A stretch of 64,000 nt of DNA. It comes from Buchnera aphidicola (Pemphigus immunis) (GTDB taxonomy: Bacteria; Pseudomonadota; Gammaproteobacteria; Enterobacterales; Enterobacteriaceae). Position 1 is the first letter of the stretch, and each line of letters starts with the position of its first letter. Positions 26,303 to 37,167 of the stretch are shown here, piece after piece. The stretch covers positions 1 to 64,000 of the forward strand of contig NZ_OZ060408.1 in assembly GCF_964059115.1 (NCBI RefSeq), read 5' to 3'. The notes under the pieces were generated by a model. The model did no database searches and was not told where the DNA came from. It saw only the letters and a list, made by a program, of their open reading frames with translations. Both the position numbers and the translations under genes were made by a program.

Positions 26303-27160
26303 ATGATTAATAAAATGCAAATTTTATCTCTTACTGCTTTGGGTAATTTAGATGCTTATATTAGATATGCTAATTCTTGGCCAATGTTATCGGCTGAAGA
26401 AGAAAAATTACTGGCAGAACGTCTTTATTACAATGGTGATTTAGATTCAGCTAAAACTTTAATTTTATCTCATTTACGTTTTGTGATTCATATTTCTCGT
26501 AATTATTCGGGATATGGATTACCTCAGGCTGATCTTATTCAAGAAGGCAATATAGGTTTAATGAAATCGATTCGTCGTTTTAATCCTGAAGTTGGTGTTA
26601 GATTGGTTTCTTTTGCTGTTCATTGGATTAAATCAGAAATACATGAGTATGTGTTACGTAATTGGCGTATTGTAAAAGTAGCAACAACGAAATCACAGAG
26701 AAAATTATTTTTTAATTTAAGAAAAAATAAACAACGTTTGGGATGGTTTAATGAGAATGAATTAAGAATAGTGGCTCAAGAATTAGGAGTTTGTAGTGAA
26801 GATGTACGTGAAATGGAATGTCGTATGTCAGCTCAAGATATATCATTTAATCCATTGCCGGATGATGAATCTAATGATCGAAAATTAACGACTGTTATGT
26901 CTCATTTAAGAGATAACACGTCAGATTTTGCTAACGGAGTAGAAGAAGATAATTGGGAAATGCATGCAACGAATAAATTGACAGATGCATTACGTATACT
27001 AGATAAACGTAGTCGTCATATTATACGTGCAAGATGGTTAAATGAAAATAATAAAATAACTTTACAGGAAATTGCTAATGGATACGGAATTTCAGCAGAA
27101 CGAGTACGTCAGTTAGAAAAAAATGCAATGAAAAAATTAAGAACAGCAATTGAAGCATAA
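26303..27160 (+). CDS. rpoH: RNA polymerase heat-shock sigma factor RpoH (sigma-32)
   Basis: RpoH directs RNA polymerase to heat-shock promoters such as the one before groES. The product has 285 residues (E. coli 284). Region 2 is intact ([17 protein letters not shown] about residue 80, [15 protein letters not shown] about 105), followed by the RpoH box [10 protein letters not shown] (about 132) and region 4.2 with [18 protein letters not shown]. The ATG follows TTAGGGATTAAA. It is one of only two sigma factors in the window. Confidence 0.98.
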   Translation: MINKMQILSLTALGNLDAYIRYANSWPMLSAEEEKLLAERLYYNGDLDSAKTLILSHLRFVIHISRNYSGYGLPQADLIQEGNIGLMKSIRRFNPEVGVRLVSFAVHWIKSEIHEYVLRNWRIVKVATTKSQRKLFFNLRKNKQRLGWFNENELRIVAQELGVCSEDVREMECRMSAQDISFNPLPDDESNDRKLTTVMSHLRDNTSDFANGVEEDNWEMHATNKLTDALRILDKRSRHIIRARWLNENNKITLQEIANGYGISAERVRQLEKNAMKKLRTAIEA

Positions 27161-27205
27161 TTTTTTATATTTAGTATTTGAAATAAAAATAAAATGTTTC
27201 TAGTA

Positions 27206-27241
27206 TGGTACAGTTAAATATTGTACCAAATCTTTATTTTT
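27206..27241 (+). terminator. Probable terminator of rpoH
   Basis: The stem tggtaca (27206-27212) pairs with tgtacca (27222-27228), followed by aatctttatttttt. It lies 45 bp after the rpoH stop. Confidence 0.55.
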
Positions 27242-28378
27242 TATAAATATTTTTATAAATTATTTAAAAGATAAAATCGTGTATTTTTTATTATAATTTG
27301 GTATTAACTTTTTTTATATTTTATTTATATTTTAACCAATTGGATGTTGATTGATTTTTTAAAGTTAATTTTTATATAAATTTTAAATGTATATAGTATA
27401 TATTTTCTTGATTTCTAATTTTTATTTATAAAGAATTTATATATATTTAAATTTATTTTCTGAATAGTAATTTATATCTTTTTATATATGATAAAAATTT
27501 TTCAATTAGTTTCGAAAAAATAAAAAAAATATTCTTTTATTTTTTAATAAATTATTTTTTTTAATTTTTAATATTTTTATAAGTGTATTAAAAATATCTT
27601 TTTAGAAAAATTTTTATTTTTTTATAAATTATAAATTTAAATTTTATTGATGTTAAGCAAATAAAATTTAATAAAAAATTAATATTTTTTAAAAAAGATA
27701 TTATTTTTTTATTTTTTGTTACATTCTATTACTTATTTTCCAAATAAGTTTTTTATAGTCATATAAGTAATTGTTTTTTTATTTTCGTATATAAAATTAT
27801 GTTTTTATGTTGATTTATTATTTTTTAAAAATAATATCAGTAAGTATTTTATATTTTTTTACAATTTTTATATTTTTAATGTAAAAATTGAATAGATATT
27901 AATATTATGTGTGTTAATGATAACAATTTTTATATATATGTAAAAATATAAATATTTTGGTAATATTTTTATTTTTAAAATGTGTATTAATTTTAAATTA
28001 ATATAATTAATTTAATTTTTTAATTAAAATTCATATTAAAGATATATATCTTAATAAATTTAAAATTTTAAGTTTTTTGATGTTTCATAATTTATTAATT
28101 TTTTATTCAAATTATTTTTATAAATAAATTTATTCATTACATATATAATTTTTTATAAAAATAATATTTTATTTTTAATTTCATAATTATTGATTATTTT
28201 TATTAATAATAAGTATTAATATTAATGAAAATGTAAGCATTATTGTCATTTTTTAAATTTTTAAATAATTTTAAAATATTTATTTTATTTTTTAAAAATT
28301 TGATAGTTTTATTGATATTAGTATGATGATTTTTGAATATACTTGTTAGTATATATTAGATTTTATGGAATTATATGT
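27242..28378. other. Long gene-free AT-rich region between rpoH and yigL
   Basis: About 1.1 kb with very low G+C content, no ORF of useful length on either strand, and no tRNA or recognisable structured RNA. I could not find protein similarity in any frame by eye. It is most simply the residue of one or more lost genes in an advanced state of decay; the yigL promoter should lie near its right end. Confidence 0.5.
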
Positions 28379-29191
28379 ATGTATAAATTTATTGTCTCTG
28401 ATTTAGACGGTACTCTTTTATCTTCTGAATATAAAATAACAAATTATACGAAAAAGATTATTCAGGATTTGTATAAAAAAGGATTTTGTTTTTTTTTTGC
28501 TAGTGGTCGTCATTATTTCGAAATTTTGGAGATTTGTAATTATTGTCAAATAGCTGCTTTCATGATTTCTTCAAATGGAGCTAAAATTTATAATTTGAAT
28601 AAAAAGTTAATATTTACTAGTAACATAGATAAACATGTTATTTTGAATTTATTACATCATATTGATTTAGATACCAATATAATTATGCATATGTATTGTA
28701 ATGAAAAATGGTACATTCATAAAAAAAATATAGAAAAATATTATTATGATGATAGATCATCTTGTGGGTATCATGTGTCAGATTTTTATTTTTTTAAAAT
28801 GGATAATGTTAGTAAAATTTTTTTCACTTCTAATCATTATAGTAAATTGTCTTTATTGAGGGAAAAAATTACAAATTTATTTAAATCAGATTTAAATTTA
28901 TCTTTTTCTTCTAAAACATGTCTTGAAATAATGTCAAAAAAAGTATCTAAAGGAAATGCATTAAATTTTTTAATGAAATATTTAAATTGTTCTTTAAAAG
29001 ATTGTATAGTTTTTGGTAATGCTATGAATGATATGGATATGCTTAAGATTGCAGGTAAAGCATGTATAATGTTAAATTCTGATTTAGAATTAAAAAATCA
29101 ACTGCCACATGCAGAAATAGTTTTATCTAATGATAATGATGGCGTAGCTCGTTATTTAGAAGTTTTTTTAAACAAAAAAGTACTATCTTAA
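28379..29191 (+). CDS. yigL: HAD-family (Cof-type) phosphatase YigL
   Basis: The ATG at 28379 gives 270 residues beginning MYKFIVSDLDGTLL, which aligns with E. coli YigL (266). A TTG 36 bases upstream extends the frame but is unlikely. The HAD motifs are present: catalytic DLDGT (about residues 8-12), motif II ISSNGA (about 63), motif III lysine in KKVSKGNALNF (about 200) and motif IV FGNAMNDMDML (about 222). E. coli YigL dephosphorylates sugar phosphates and pyridoxal phosphate; the substrate here is not known. In E. coli it lies near metR-metE, and metE follows here. metR is absent. Confidence 0.93.
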   Translation: MYKFIVSDLDGTLLSSEYKITNYTKKIIQDLYKKGFCFFFASGRHYFEILEICNYCQIAAFMISSNGAKIYNLNKKLIFTSNIDKHVILNLLHHIDLDTNIIMHMYCNEKWYIHKKNIEKYYYDDRSSCGYHVSDFYFFKMDNVSKIFFTSNHYSKLSLLREKITNLFKSDLNLSFSSKTCLEIMSKKVSKGNALNFLMKYLNCSLKDCIVFGNAMNDMDMLKIAGKACIMLNSDLELKNQLPHAEIVLSNDNDGVARYLEVFLNKKVLS

Positions 29192-29462
29192 ATATAAATT
29201 ATTTTATGTAATTTAAATATATTTTTAATTGAATTGATTGTTAAAGTGATTTTATTGATATCATTTGATTAATAATTAGAGTATCATACTATAAATTTTT
29301 ATTTTTTGATATAAATGTATTAATTGATTCAGAATATATCATTTATCTTGATTATAAAATTTAAAAAAATTATAGATTACAGAGAAAATTATAATTTTTA
29401 TACAAATATGATTTTATTATAATATTTTTGATTAATTGTTTTTATTAAAAAATGGATTATAT

Positions 29463-31739
29463 ATGGCTATAATAAATCACATACTTGGTTTTCCAAGAAT
29501 TGGATCTAATCGTGAATTAAAAAAAGCACTAGAAGAATATTGGTCTGAAAAAATTTTACAGGAAAATTTATTAACAGTAGGAAAAGAATTAAGGAAAATA
29601 CATTGGCAAGAACAAAAAAAAGCAGGTATTGATTTACTTCCTGTAGGTGATTTTGCTTGGTATGATCATGTATTAAGCACTAGTATGTTATTAGGAAATA
29701 TTCCGCAAAGACATAGAAATAAAGATAAATCTGTTGACTTGGATACTTTATTCCGTATTGCAAGAGGAACAGCTCCTACTGGACATTCTGCTTTTGCATC
29801 GGATATGACTAAGTGGTTTAATACCAATTATCATTACATTGTTCCTGAATTTACTAAAAATAGTACATTTTTTTATGGATGGTCTCAGTTATTAGATGAA
29901 GTAGATGAGGCATTAAATTTAGGGTATAAAATTAAACCTGTTATTTTAGGTCCTATTACATATTTATGGTTAGGAAAAGTAAAAGGAGATTTTTTTAATC
30001 GTTTAGATTTATTGCCAGATATACTTCCAATTTATCAATATATTTTTTCGGAATTGGAAAAAAGAGATATAAATTGGGTACAAATTGATGAACCTATTTT
30101 AGCATTAGATATACCTTTTGATTGGTTAATGTCATTTAAGCATGTTTATAAAAAGTTAAAATGTAAAGTAAATATTCTATTGACTACTTATTTTGATAGT
30201 GTAATGCATAATATTGACACTATTTGTCAGCTGCCAGTTCAAGGTTTACATGTTGATTTGGTTTATGGAAAATATGATTTATGTAGTTTAAATAATCGAT
30301 TACCAAAAGATTGGGTTTTATCAGTAGGTATTATTAATGGACGCAATATTTGGCGTGCTGATCTTATGGATTGGTTTAGTGTTTTAAATCCGTATGTTAA
30401 AAAAAGAAAAAATTTATGGATAGGTTCATCTTGTTCTTTATTACATTCTCCTATTGATGTTCACTTAGAAAAAAATATAGATCAAGAGATAATAAACTGG
30501 TTTTCTTTTGCAATACAAAAATGTAAAGAATTAGCTTTATTAAAGGAAAGTCTTGTTTCTAATGATAATACTGTATTGAGAACATGGAGTGATTTTATTA
30601 AAAATAGAATAAGGTCTAATATAGTTAATAATTTAGAAGTACAACAACGAGAAAAATTGATACAATCTAATCAGTATAAAAGAAAAAATCCATATGTTTT
30701 GCGTTCTAAGAAACAGAAGGAAAAATACAATTTACCTATTTTACCAACAACTACTATAGGTTCATTTCCTCAAACGAATGATGTTAGGAAATTACGTCTT
30801 GATTTTAAAAAAGGTAATATTAGTTTAGAAAATTATAACATAGCTATATCTCAGTATATAAAAGATGTAATTTTTCGTCAGGATAATTTAGGATTGGATG
30901 TCTTAGTTCATGGTGAGTTTGAAAGAAATGATATGGTTGAATATTTTGGTGAAAATTTAGATGGTTTTGTTTTCACTAATAATGGATGGATACAAAGTTA
31001 TGGTTCTCGTTGTGTGAAACCTCCTATCATTATAGGTGATGTTAGTCGTCCGAAATCTATAAGTGTTAAATGGTCACAATATGCACAATCTTTAACTGAT
31101 AAATTTGTGAAAGGTATGTTAACTGGTCCTGTAACTATTTTATGTTGGTCTTTTCCAAGAGAAGATATTTCTAGAGAAGTTATAGCACGGCAAATAGCAT
31201 TAGCATTGCGTGATGAAGTTAAAGATTTAGAAAACATTGGTATAAAAATAATACAAATAGATGAACCAGCGTTGAGAGAAGGATTGCCTTTACGGAAAAG
31301 CGATTGGAAGTCATATTTAAAATGGGCAGTAGAAGCGTTTCATTTAAGTTCATCTGTGGTTAAAGATGAAACACAAATACATACACATATGTGTTACTGT
31401 GAATTTAACGATATTATGGATGCTATTATTTCTTTAGATGCTGATGTAATTACAATAGAAACTGCTCGTTCTGACATGGAATTATTAGATTTTTTTAAAA
31501 AATTTAAATATCCGAATGCAATTGGACCAGGAGTATATGATATTCATTCTCCAACAATTCCTACAGTAAGAAATATTGAAACATTATTAAGAAAAATTAT
31601 TCAATTTTTGCCAGTAGAACAAGTATGGGTTAATCCTGATTGTGGTTTAAAAACTAGAACATGGACAGAAACTGAATTTTCTTTAAGAAATATGATTCAA
31701 GCAACAAAAAATATCAGAGAAGAAATTAATAAATTTTGA
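29463..31739 (+). CDS. metE: Cobalamin-independent methionine synthase MetE
   Basis: MetE moves the methyl group of 5-methyl-THF-Glu3 to homocysteine, the last step of methionine synthesis. The ATG at 29463 ([14 protein letters not shown]) gives 758 residues (E. coli 753); an upstream in-frame TTG at 29436 is not needed. The duplicated barrel is complete: N-terminal [12 protein letters not shown]-terminal start [17 protein letters not shown] (about 431), and zinc ligands in HTHMCYC (about 640) and NPDCGLKTR (about 728). MetF, which makes its methyl donor, is encoded at 50871-51758. Confidence 0.97.
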   Translation: MAIINHILGFPRIGSNRELKKALEEYWSEKILQENLLTVGKELRKIHWQEQKKAGIDLLPVGDFAWYDHVLSTSMLLGNIPQRHRNKDKSVDLDTLFRIARGTAPTGHSAFASDMTKWFNTNYHYIVPEFTKNSTFFYGWSQLLDEVDEALNLGYKIKPVILGPITYLWLGKVKGDFFNRLDLLPDILPIYQYIFSELEKRDINWVQIDEPILALDIPFDWLMSFKHVYKKLKCKVNILLTTYFDSVMHNIDTICQLPVQGLHVDLVYGKYDLCSLNNRLPKDWVLSVGIINGRNIWRADLMDWFSVLNPYVKKRKNLWIGSSCSLLHSPIDVHLEKNIDQEIINWFSFAIQKCKELALLKESLVSNDNTVLRTWSDFIKNRIRSNIVNNLEVQQREKLIQSNQYKRKNPYVLRSKKQKEKYNLPILPTTTIGSFPQTNDVRKLRLDFKKGNISLENYNIAISQYIKDVIFRQDNLGLDVLVHGEFERNDMVEYFGENLDGFVFTNNGWIQSYGSRCVKPPIIIGDVSRPKSISVKWSQYAQSLTDKFVKGMLTGPVTILCWSFPREDISREVIARQIALALRDEVKDLENIGIKIIQIDEPALREGLPLRKSDWKSYLKWAVEAFHLSSSVVKDETQIHTHMCYCEFNDIMDAIISLDADVITIETARSDMELLDFFKKFKYPNAIGPGVYDIHSPTIPTVRNIETLLRKIIQFLPVEQVWVNPDCGLKTRTWTETEFSLRNMIQATKNIREEINKF

Positions 31740-31749
31740 TGTAATTTAT

Positions 31750-31775
31750 AAAATGACGCTAGCTAGCGTCATTTT
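31750..31775. terminator. Terminator of metE, perfect palindrome
   Basis: A 26-bp exact palindrome whose arms are aaaatgacgctag and its complement, starting 10 bp after the metE stop. The central ctag can form the loop. The 3' arm ends in tttt and A/T sequence follows, so it acts as an intrinsic terminator. It is by far the most GC-rich piece of this spacer. Confidence 0.75.
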
Positions 31776-31964
31776 ATATGTATAATTGATTTTATTCAAT
31801 TAGTTATAATTTTATTTTTTATTAATATTGAATTTGTTTTTAATATTAGCAAATTATGTTGTTGAATATTAATTTTAAAATTAATATGTTAATTAATTTA
31901 TTAATTATAAATTTTATATATATAAAATATATTAAAGATAATTTTTATTGAATAAGGGTAATAT

Positions 31965-33433
31965 ATGTGTTTTTTTTTAATTTTTAGAATGATTGGTTTA
32001 CTTGTTATTTTTTTTTCTTTCACCATATCTATTCCTTATACGTTGTCTTTAGTTTATTCTGATCATATAGATAAAGTATTTAGTACAACTTTTTTAATTA
32101 CCTTTATTATTGGTTTATTTTTATGGTTACCTACTCGTAACATAAAAGGTAATATACATAAAAGAGAAGCATTTGTGGTAGTAGTACTATTTTGGATAGT
32201 ATGCGGTAGTATTGGTTCATTACCTTTTATTCTATATGAAAAATTAAATATATCTATTACTGATGCTTTTTTTGAATCTTTTTCTGGTTTAACGACTACT
32301 GGATCTACAACTTTAATTTTTTTAGATTTATTTCCTAAATCTCTTTTATTTTATCGACAAATGTTACAATGGTTTGGTGGAATAGGAATTGTTGTATTAT
32401 TTTTAGTTATCTCTCCTTATTTGGGAGTGAATGGTATGCATTTATATAAAGCTGAAATCATAGGATCGTTAAAAAATAGTAAAATGGTACCTCGTGTTTA
32501 TAATATGGCTAAGTCTTTGTTATATATATATTGTTGCTTGACGGTATTTTGTACTTTATTATTTTGGATTTTTGGTATGTCTTTATTTGACGCTGTAGCT
32601 CATAGTTTATCTACTGTATCTATGGGAGGTTTTTCAACTCACGATAGTAGTATGGGATATTTTAATAATCAAAATATTAATATTATTACATCTTTTTTTC
32701 TTATATTATCCAGTTGTAATTATACTTTACATTTTATTTATTTAAAAAATAAGAATGTATTTTTATATTGGAAAGATATAGAATTAAAAATATTTATTTA
32801 TGTTAATTTTATTTTGTTTATAATATTTTTTTTATTTTTATATTACAATCGATGCAATGATTTTTCGTCAATAGTGATAGATCGTCTGTTATTTCAAATT
32901 TTTTTTATTGAATCTACAGTAGGTTTTACCATAGAAAATTTTTCTTCATGGCCTGCTTATTTTTCTATTTTATTGTTTTTTTCTGCATGTGTTGGAGGAT
33001 GTTCAGGATCTATGACTGGAGGAATAAAAATAATACGGTTTATATTATTATTCAAGCAATTTGTCAGAGAAATAAAACGCGTAATTCATCCATATGCATT
33101 ATATAATATTAGCATTAGTAATGTAACATTTTCGACCAGATTATTAGATTCTGTATGGGTTTTTTTTTTACGTATTTTTTATTATTTTTTTTAGGTATTT
33201 TATCTCTTATGGCTACTGGAGTTGATACTTTTTCTGCGTTTTCGGCTATTATTTCTAGTTTAAATAATTTAGGATTAGGTTTAGGTGTTTTAGTAGATAA
33301 TTTTAAATATATTAACGATACTGCAAAATGGATTTTAATTTTAATGATGATTTTTGGTCGTCTTGAAATTTTTGCGCTTTTGGTCTTTTTTTCTCCGATT
33401 TATTGGAAAGAGTGTTTTATAAATAGAAAATAA
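31965..33433 (+). CDS. trkH: Potassium uptake protein TrkH, frame broken at a T10 run
   Basis: TrkH is the ion-conducting subunit of the Trk K+ uptake system. The first frame gives 409 residues aligned with E. coli TrkH from the start, including pore loops GLTTTGSTTL (about 104), SMGGFSTHD (about 219), ESTVGFT and GGCSGSMTGG (about 347). It reaches ...LDSVW and breaks at ten Ts (33160-33169), stopping at 33192-33194. The next frame continues FFFTYFLLFF, ATGVDTFSAF, LNNLGLGLG, NDTAKWIL and FGRLE to 33433. One extra T gives 489 residues (E. coli 483). Conservation on both sides argues for slippage rescue or very recent loss. An AAGGG precedes the ATG. Confidence 0.88.
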
Positions 33434-33485
33434 ATTTTATTAATTATGCTTGATTAAATATATTAAATATGTGGATTAATTTTAT

Positions 33486-34355
33486 TTATTCTATATTTTG
33501 AATTTGTTCTCTTATTTGTTCAATTAAGACTTTTATTTCGATGGTAGCTGCTGTAATGTATGAATTAATAGATTTTGATGCTAAAGTGTTAGTTTCTCGA
33601 TTAAGTTCTTGCATAATAAAATCAAGTCTACGACCCATAGGTTCGTATTCTGTGTTATTGATAATAGAATTAGTTTCAGTAATGTGTATTATTATTCTAT
33701 CCAATTCTTCGCTGATATCTATTTTTTGTATTAGTAATAGTACTTCTTGTTCGAACCGTGTCTTATCTATAAATATTTGTGATTCTTTTAATTTTAAAAA
33801 TAATTTTTCTTTATATAATTTTAATACTTTTGGTAATTGTATTTTTATTTTTTTTATTTCATACTTTATTAAATCTAAACGTTCTTTGATTATTTTTTTT
33901 AATAAAATACCTTCGTGCACACGTACTTCTATTAATTTTTTTATGGTAAATTTTAATGAAGAGAATATTTCTGTTTTTATTTCATCTAAATTATCTCGTT
34001 TTATTTCAATTACTCCTGGCCATTTTAAAATATCGAGAAAATTAATATTACCTTCATTAATGTGTAATTTAAGCCACTGAATAGTATTTAGTATTTTTTT
34101 TATTAAATTTTTATTTAAAATAATTTTTTCTTCTTTTTTATAACCGCCTTCAAATTTTAAATAGCATTCTATTTTCCCTCGATCGAGGTTACTTCTTATA
34201 TATTGACGAACAGCAAATTCTAGTTCTCGAAATTCTTCTGACATGCGAATATGAATTTCTAAGTAACGTTGGTTAACACTACGTATTTCCCAAATAGCTT
34301 TTCCCCAATTTTTTTTTAGCTCTGTTCTCGCATAACCAGTCATACTACGTATCAT
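33486..34355 (-). CDS. yicC: YicC-family endoribonuclease
   Basis: The product has 289 residues (E. coli YicC 287). The N-terminus MIRSMTGYAR and the segments EIRSVNQRYLE (about residues 23-33) and the C-terminal CDPMGRRLDF-like motif (here YEPMGRRLDFIMQE) with TNTLASKS define the family. YicC-type proteins have been reported to be endoribonucleases that act on small RNAs; the target here is not known. It lies downstream of purH on the same strand and converges with trkH. Confidence 0.93.
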   Translation of the reverse strand: MIRSMTGYARTELKKNWGKAIWEIRSVNQRYLEIHIRMSEEFRELEFAVRQYIRSNLDRGKIECYLKFEGGYKKEEKIILNKNLIKKILNTIQWLKLHINEGNINFLDILKWPGVIEIKRDNLDEIKTEIFSSLKFTIKKLIEVRVHEGILLKKIIKERLDLIKYEIKKIKIQLPKVLKLYKEKLFLKLKESQIFIDKTRFEQEVLLLIQKIDISEELDRIIIHITETNSIINNTEYEPMGRRLDFIMQELNRETNTLASKSINSYITAATIEIKVLIEQIREQIQNIE

Positions 34356-34437
34356 AAAAATACCTATAAAATATTTTTTTCTTTTACATGTATTATTAAT
34401 AAAAGTAATGAGAAGTGAATAAATTTTTTAAATTTTA

Positions 34438-36012
34438 TTAATGTTTAAAATGACGAATATCAGTAAATAACATTGCAATATTATGTTGATTAGCAGCTGC
34501 AATAATTTCTTTATCTCGTATTGAACCACCTGGTTGTATAATACATGTAATACCCATGGCAGCAGCTAGATCAACGTTATCTCGAAAAGGTAAAAATGCA
34601 TCGGATGCCATTACAGCTTCTTTTGTATTTAAATTTAAGTCTTGTGCTTTAGTATTAGCGATTTTAGTAGAGTAAATTCTACTCATTTGTCCAGCTCCAA
34701 TACTGATCGTAACAAGATTTTTTACATAAACAATAGCATTAGATTTAATGTGTTTTATTGTTTTCCATGCAAATTTACAATCATTAAGTTCTCTTTTGTT
34801 GGGTTTTTTTTTAGTTACCACTTTCCAATTTTTACTATTTTCAATTATTGAGTTTTTTTCTTGTACTAAAAGACCACCTTCTACTGATTTATATTCTAAT
34901 TGATGCTTATTTCTATTATTGATATTAAATAATAGTATTCTAATCTTTGGTTTTTTTTTCGTTATTTCTAAAATATTTTTATCAATATCAGGAGTGAGAA
35001 TTATTTCAACAAATTGTTTCATGATAATAGTTTTTGTTGTTTCTTTATCTAACGGAAAGTTAAATGCAATGATTCCTCCAAAGGAAGAAATTGGGTCTTG
35101 ATTATATGCTGTTAAATAAGATTTCAGTATATTTTTTTTAGTTGCTATACTACAAGGATTACCGTGTTTAACAATAACACATGTGGGTTTATTGAATTCT
35201 TTTATACATTCTATAGCGATATTTGAATCTAATATATTATTATAAGATAATGGGATTCCTTGTATTTGTTTTATTGGTGTATCAATTTTTTTTGATGTAT
35301 CTTTTTCGATATAAAATGCTGATTTTTGATGTTGATTTTCACCATAACGAAGATCTTGATTTTTTACAAAATTTAAATTGATAGTATTGGGCATTGATGT
35401 TATTGGTAAATTATTTTTTTTTATTTCTTTATTATGATTACAAAAATAATCAGAGATGATAGTATCATATTTTTTTACATATTTAAATGCGGATGTTGCT
35501 AATTTAAATTTTGTTTCTAAACTAACCTCATTATTATTTTTATCCATTTCTGATATTATATATTTATAATCGGATATATTGACTACAACAACTGTATTTT
35601 TGTAATTTTTAGCAGCAGCTCGGATCATAGCTGGTCCACCGATATCAATGTATTCGATAATATTGTCTATGTTGTAATTTTTATTATTAGTTGCATGCCA
35701 AAATGGATAAAAATTTACTACAATTATATCTATTTTAATAATTCCAAGACGTTGCATGGTATGGTCATCAGTTTTTTTTCTTGCCAGGATACCTCCATAT
35801 ATTTTAGGGTGTAGTGTTTTTACTCTACCATCCATAATTTCTGGAAATTGAGTATAATTTGATATTTCAGTGACATCAACACCTGACTTTTTTAAAATTT
35901 TTGATGTTTCTCCAGTAGAGAAAATATTTACATTTCTTTTTGCAAGATTATGTGCTAGCGTAACAATGTTTAATTTATTTGATACACTTATTAATGCATT
36001 TTTTTTTTGCAT
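34438..36012 (-). CDS. purH: Bifunctional AICAR transformylase / IMP cyclohydrolase
   Basis: PurH performs the last two steps of IMP synthesis. AICAR is also released by histidine synthesis, so in an endosymbiont PurH can recycle it even where earlier purine steps are lost. The product has 524 residues (E. coli 529). The N-terminal cyclohydrolase has DGRVKTLHPKIYGG (about 60-73); the C-terminal transformylase has the catalytic K-H pair in VIVKHGNPCSIA (about 266) and SDAFLPFRDNVDLAAAMG. The gene is complete. Confidence 0.97.
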   Translation of the reverse strand: MQKKNALISVSNKLNIVTLAHNLAKRNVNIFSTGETSKILKKSGVDVTEISNYTQFPEIMDGRVKTLHPKIYGGILARKKTDDHTMQRLGIIKIDIIVVNFYPFWHATNNKNYNIDNIIEYIDIGGPAMIRAAAKNYKNTVVVVNISDYKYIISEMDKNNNEVSLETKFKLATSAFKYVKKYDTIISDYFCNHNKEIKKNNLPITSMPNTINLNFVKNQDLRYGENQHQKSAFYIEKDTSKKIDTPIKQIQGIPLSYNNILDSNIAIECIKEFNKPTCVIVKHGNPCSIATKKNILKSYLTAYNQDPISSFGGIIAFNFPLDKETTKTIIMKQFVEIILTPDIDKNILEITKKKPKIRILLFNINNRNKHQLEYKSVEGGLLVQEKNSIIENSKNWKVVTKKKPNKRELNDCKFAWKTIKHIKSNAIVYVKNLVTISIGAGQMSRIYSTKIANTKAQDLNLNTKEAVMASDAFLPFRDNVDLAAAMGITCIIQPGGSIRDKEIIAAANQHNIAMLFTDIRHFKH

Positions 36013-36086
36013 ATAATACCTTATATGTAATATAAAAGTTTTTTTTGATTCTATATTGATAATTATTAAGATATATATTGATATTA

Positions 36087-36114
36087 ATCAGGGGCAACGT
36101 GGCCCCGATTTTTT
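36087..36114 (+). terminator. GC-rich intrinsic-terminator-like hairpin between purH and hupA
   Basis: The stem ggggc (36091-36095) pairs with gcccc (36102-36106), extended by atc/gat after a bulged A, and is followed by a T run (36108-36114) on the plus strand. Both flanking genes are on the minus strand, where the downstream sequence is only tgattaat. As drawn it would stop plus-strand (antisense) transcription from purH. It could also act as a weak terminator or pause after hupA. Confidence 0.55.
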
Positions 36115-36136
36115 GAGACGAATATAAAAATAAACA

Positions 36137-36409
36137 TTATTTTACAGCTTCTTTTAAAGATTTACCGGATATAAAAGTAGGTACTTTTGTAGCAGGAATT
36201 TGAATTTCTTTTCCTGTTTGTGGGTTACGTCCGATACGAGCAGCTCGATTATTTACTTTAAAAGTTCCAAATCCTACTAATTGAACAGAATTTCCATTTT
36301 TTAAAGATTGTACAATAGAAGATAAAGCTGTTTCTAAAGTTGTTTTAATTTGTTTTTTAGATAATTTAGTAATTTCGGAGACTACATTAATTAGTTGAGC
36401 TTTATTCAT
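36137..36409 (-). CDS. hupA: Histone-like DNA-binding protein HU-alpha
   Basis: HU is a small nucleoid protein that bends and compacts DNA. The 90-residue product matches the E. coli length. It begins MNKAQLI and carries the DNA-binding arm signature [21 protein letters not shown] (about 46-66, partly quoted) and [19 protein letters not shown] at the end. AGGAAAGAAAT precedes the ATG. Only one HU gene is in this window. Confidence 0.97.
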   Translation of the reverse strand: MNKAQLINVVSEITKLSKKQIKTTLETALSSIVQSLKNGNSVQLVGFGTFKVNNRAARIGRNPQTGKEIQIPATKVPTFISGKSLKEAVK

Positions 36410-37117
36410 ATTTCTTTCCTGAAAAATATTGATTATTTTTTAATAACAGTAATATGATTAACTTATATATTAAAGTTATCGATAGTAATTTATACTAAAG
36501 TTAATTTTATATTTAATAAATATAATATAAAATAAATTTATTTTTATAAAAAAAATTATTTTTATTATTAGATACATATTAATAAACAAATTATTAAAAA
36601 TAATCAAAAAAAAATAAAAAATAAAAAAAGATATAAAATAGATAATAAATCTATTTCATTTTTATTCTTATTGTATTTTAAAAACATAAATTATGTGATT
36701 TCAAGAAAAGGAAAAATATTGATATATAAATATTGATTAATATATTATATTTTTAATTAAAATATATGTTAATAACTATACAAGATAATATTGTATTATA
36801 TATTTATGAAATTTATTTTTATATATGAATATAACTAACGTTTTATTTTTTATTAAATACTTTTTGTGAAAAATATATACACTACATAAAAGTTTTATTT
36901 TATTTTTATATATAAGATTATTAAAAAAAATAAATAAAATATATTTATATATTTTCTGTTTTAATTTTCCATCTCATAATTATATGAAATAATATCATAT
37001 ATATGAATAAATGAAAGATAAATTAGTATATAATTTATATTTTATAACAATAAAATTTTTTAAAAAATAAATATTTATATAACAATGTAGATATAAAAAT
37101 TTATGTATTTATTCATT
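36410..37117. other. Gene-free region between rpoC and hupA
   Basis: About 700 bp of A/T-rich sequence without ORF or RNA gene. The right border is the rpoBC terminator (37118-37159). The hupA promoter should lie within about 150 bp of 36410 on the minus strand. I see no other signal. Confidence 0.5.
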
Positions 37118-37159
37118 TTTTAATATAAACTGCTTTTTTAATAGCAGTTTATATTAAAA
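37118..37159 (-). terminator. Terminator of the rpoBC operon
   Basis: The 17-nt arms 37118-37134 and 37143-37159 (core taatataaactgct and its complement) form a perfect stem with an 8-nt loop, starting 9 bp after the rpoC stop. Reading in the direction of rpoC it is preceded by attt and followed by aaaatgaata, so it relies on the A/U-rich lower stem and lacks a long U run. Confidence 0.7.
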
Positions 37160-37167
37160 TGATAATT

